Origin: Massilia sp. W12
Lineage (GTDB): Bacteria; Pseudomonadota; Gammaproteobacteria; Burkholderiales; Burkholderiaceae_D
Length of the DNA: 64,000 nt
Reading direction: 5' to 3'
NCBI RefSeq assembly: GCF_037300705.1
Contig: NZ_CP147776.1
Span: 4,402,001 to 4,466,000, forward strand
In this document: in pieces, positions 62,181 through 64,000 of the stretch
Numbering within the stretch: the stretch's first letter is position 1
Layout: each line of letters starts with the position of its first letter
Program-made: the position numbers and the translations under genes
The notes under the pieces: generated by a model
The model's database searches: none
What the model saw: only the letters and a program-made list of their open reading frames with translations
Told to the model about the DNA's origin: nothing

Positions 62181-62208
62181 TCACGCTTGCCAGCGCCAAG
62201 CTGCACGC

Positions 62209-63969
62209 TTAATGCGCTTCGCCTTTATCCTCCGCCATGGCTTCAAACAGGGCAATCTGCAGCCTTGAGTGCAAGCGTTCAAAAAAGCCCCAGAAGATCA
62301 GCGAAATTGCCGTCACCAGCGCAATCACGCCCAGCAGCCAGGCCGGCGGCGGCAGGATTTTGCCGCTGATGAAGGTAATCAAGAGCAAAATCCAGCCGAT
62401 GGTGATGAGTGGCAGCAGCTCAAACAAAAAGCGCCGGAAGCGTTTGCGCCATGCGCTGCTGAGTTCCGGCAGATGGAAAACCTCTTGCAACATCATGGAT
62501 AAGGCTTGCATCTTGCGATAGGTCGCAATCAGGAAGGGGGCGGAAATCAAGAGTGCGCCGCCCCACACAAAGCTGCGCTGCAAATACTCTTCTTTCAACA
62601 CAAACAGACTCATTTTCTCAACCACGCCCATGAAATACACGCTGGCGATAAACACCGTCGCCACCAGACAGCAATTCACCAGCACTTGCACGATGATGCG
62701 CGCAAACAGCATGGCAATCATGGCGCGCTCATCTTCCAGCTGCAGGCCGCGCAGCCAGCGTGTATAGCCCAGGCTTTGATCAACCACTTTTTGCGGCAAG
62801 GCTTTTTCCATCACGCCAAGCAAGGGGTCGGAGAGTTTGATCAGATAGGGCGCGAGCAAAATCGTAATCGCCGCGACCGCCACCACAATCGGATATAAAA
62901 AGCTGGAGGTCACTTTCAGGCTTAAGCCAAGACCTGCGATGATGAAGGAAAACTCGCCAATCGGGGCCAGCCCCATGCCAACCCGCATCGAGGTGCGCCC
63001 GCCCTGGCCGGCCAGGAACGTGGCCAGCGTGGCGCTGAAAATCTTGCCGAACACCACCACCAGGGTGATGATGGTGATCGGCAGGGCGTATTCGAGCACC
63101 ACCTTGGGATCAAACAACAAGCCGATGGAGACAAAGAAGATGGCGCAAAACATATCGCGCAGCGGCTCAATCAAGCGCTCAATCAGAAGCAGGCTGCGCG
63201 CTTCGGCCATCACGGCGCCAATCATAAAAGCGCCCAGCGCCACGCTGTAGTCCAATTTCAACACCACCAGACAAAACGCGAAACACAGGCCAAGCACCGC
63301 CACCAGCAGGGTTTCATTACTCTTAAAGCGCGCCACATAATCAATCAGGCGCGGCACAATCAATAAGCCCAGCACCAGAGAAACAATCATAAACAGCGAG
63401 AGCTTGCCGACCGTGGCCAGGACGTCGCCGGCATCCACCGTGCCATTCATGGCGATACCGGTGAGCAAGGCGATAATGCCAATCGCCAGGATATCTTCGA
63501 CAATCAAAATGCCGTAGATCAGATGGGCGAAGCGCTCATGCTTCATGCCCAATTCGTCGAGGGATTTGACAATGATGATGGTGGAGGAAATCGACAGCAT
63601 GGCGCCGAGGAACAGCGCGTCCATCGCGCTCCAGCTCATTAAACGTCCGATTTGATAGCCTATCCAGACCATCATCACGATCTTGCCCAGGGCGACCACA
63701 AACGCCGTCGCGCCCACCTTGCCCAATTTGCGCAAACTGAATTCCAGCCCGAGCGAAAACATCAAAAACACCACGCCCAGTTCTGACAAAATCTGAATCG
63801 TGTGCTGATCATGAATTAATTGAACCAGAGGGGTATGCGGCCCGATCAAAACGCCGGCCACGATATAGCCAAGCACCACAGGTTGCCGCAAGTAGTGAAA
63901 AACCACCGTCACAATACCGGCGATCAACATGATCATCGCCAGATCATGGATAAAGTCTGATGCATGCAT
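62209..63969 (-). CDS. CPA2-family monovalent cation:proton antiporter
   Basis: 586 residues. About 12 TMs, with IVAGVLIGPHTPLVQ, FSLGLEFSLRKL, the ion-site region SISSTIIIVKSLDELGMKHE, ILIVEDILAIGIIAL and GMGLAPIGEFSFIIAGLGL, the KefB/YbaL-type sequence. No TrkA-N/TrkA-C domain follows. Instead the C-terminus holds three further hydrophobic segments (LVNCCLVATVFIASVYFMGV, GALLISAPFLIAT and LLPLITIGWILLLITFISG). It probably exchanges K+ or Na+ for H+. The ATG at 63969 is near the window edge, so its promoter is only partly visible. Confidence 0.88.
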   Translation of the reverse strand: MHASDFIHDLAMIMLIAGIVTVVFHYLRQPVVLGYIVAGVLIGPHTPLVQLIHDQHTIQILSELGVVFLMFSLGLEFSLRKLGKVGATAFVVALGKIVMMVWIGYQIGRLMSWSAMDALFLGAMLSISSTIIIVKSLDELGMKHERFAHLIYGILIVEDILAIGIIALLTGIAMNGTVDAGDVLATVGKLSLFMIVSLVLGLLIVPRLIDYVARFKSNETLLVAVLGLCFAFCLVVLKLDYSVALGAFMIGAVMAEARSLLLIERLIEPLRDMFCAIFFVSIGLLFDPKVVLEYALPITIITLVVVFGKIFSATLATFLAGQGGRTSMRVGMGLAPIGEFSFIIAGLGLSLKVTSSFLYPIVVAVAAITILLAPYLIKLSDPLLGVMEKALPQKVVDQSLGYTRWLRGLQLEDERAMIAMLFARIIVQVLVNCCLVATVFIASVYFMGVVEKMSLFVLKEEYLQRSFVWGGALLISAPFLIATYRKMQALSMMLQEVFHLPELSSAWRKRFRRFLFELLPLITIGWILLLITFISGKILPPPAWLLGVIALVTAISLIFWGFFERLHSRLQIALFEAMAEDKGEAH

Positions 63970-64000
63970 AAATGTCCCCGTAAGCTGGGCCTGCGCGGGG

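Overview
The window is a GC-rich chromosomal segment of a Gram-negative betaproteobacterium, most likely a Burkholderiales member of the Oxalobacteraceae type. The basis is the housekeeping gene order (lptD-surA divergent from amgK-murU-pepP-ubiH; rng-maf-rlmH-rsfS-nadD-hemF-purD-yebC), the PEP-CTERM proteins with short LARRR/ARRKK tails, and a subtype II-C CRISPR-Cas locus. The genus cannot be fixed by reading alone.

Layout. 1-10.8 kb: envelope and core genes (surA, lptD, amgK, murU, pepP, ubiH), then a CHASE-PAS histidine kinase translationally coupled to a response regulator with no output domain. 11.3-21.7 kb: a surface/secretion block. It holds a PEP-CTERM protein, a complete type I secretion operon (ABC transporter, HlyD adaptor, TolC-like channel), a second PEP-CTERM protein with a putative Cys-Gln thioester fold, and a 1045-residue SdrD-type repeat protein that is the probable type I substrate. 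21.7-24.3 kb: a DUF6265 protein and a DHDPS-family lyase followed by a GntR regulator.

24.3-37.9 kb is the centrepiece: cas9-cas1-cas2 on the minus strand, a divergently encoded tracrRNA with a near-consensus sigma70 promoter, and an array of 95 repeat units and 94 spacers by direct count. A 2530-bp IS66-family element is inserted inside the 45th repeat with an exact 8-bp target duplication. The tracrRNA anti-repeat, a terminator at the left edge and an extended -10 motif inside every repeat all indicate that crRNAs are made from the minus strand. The array contains a triplicated spacer and two pairs of near-identical spacers, and its right end is decaying.

37.9-44.3 kb: an HD-domain (p)ppGpp-hydrolase-like protein and an 806-residue RTX-like protein built from six WSYDVLHV modules with a 116-residue period. 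Next come relic type I-E repeats with no I-E cas genes, lying on both sides of an erythromycin-esterase-family lipoprotein, and two unknown small proteins. 44.3-53.6 kb: housekeeping genes, a quinone oxidoreductase, an overlooked 36-residue membrane peptide and a DUF1631 protein. 53.7-54.6 kb: an AT-richer, horizontally acquired-looking T6SS amidase effector/immunity pair (Tae4/Tai4-like) with no T6SS structural genes nearby. 55-64 kb: a DUF4136 lipoprotein, pepN, fbp, tRNA-Thr(CGU), a FimV-N-like membrane protein and a CPA2 cation:proton antiporter.

Mobile and defence signals (CRISPR, IS66, I-E relic, T6SS pair, REP-like palindromes) lie between blocks of ordinary core genes.
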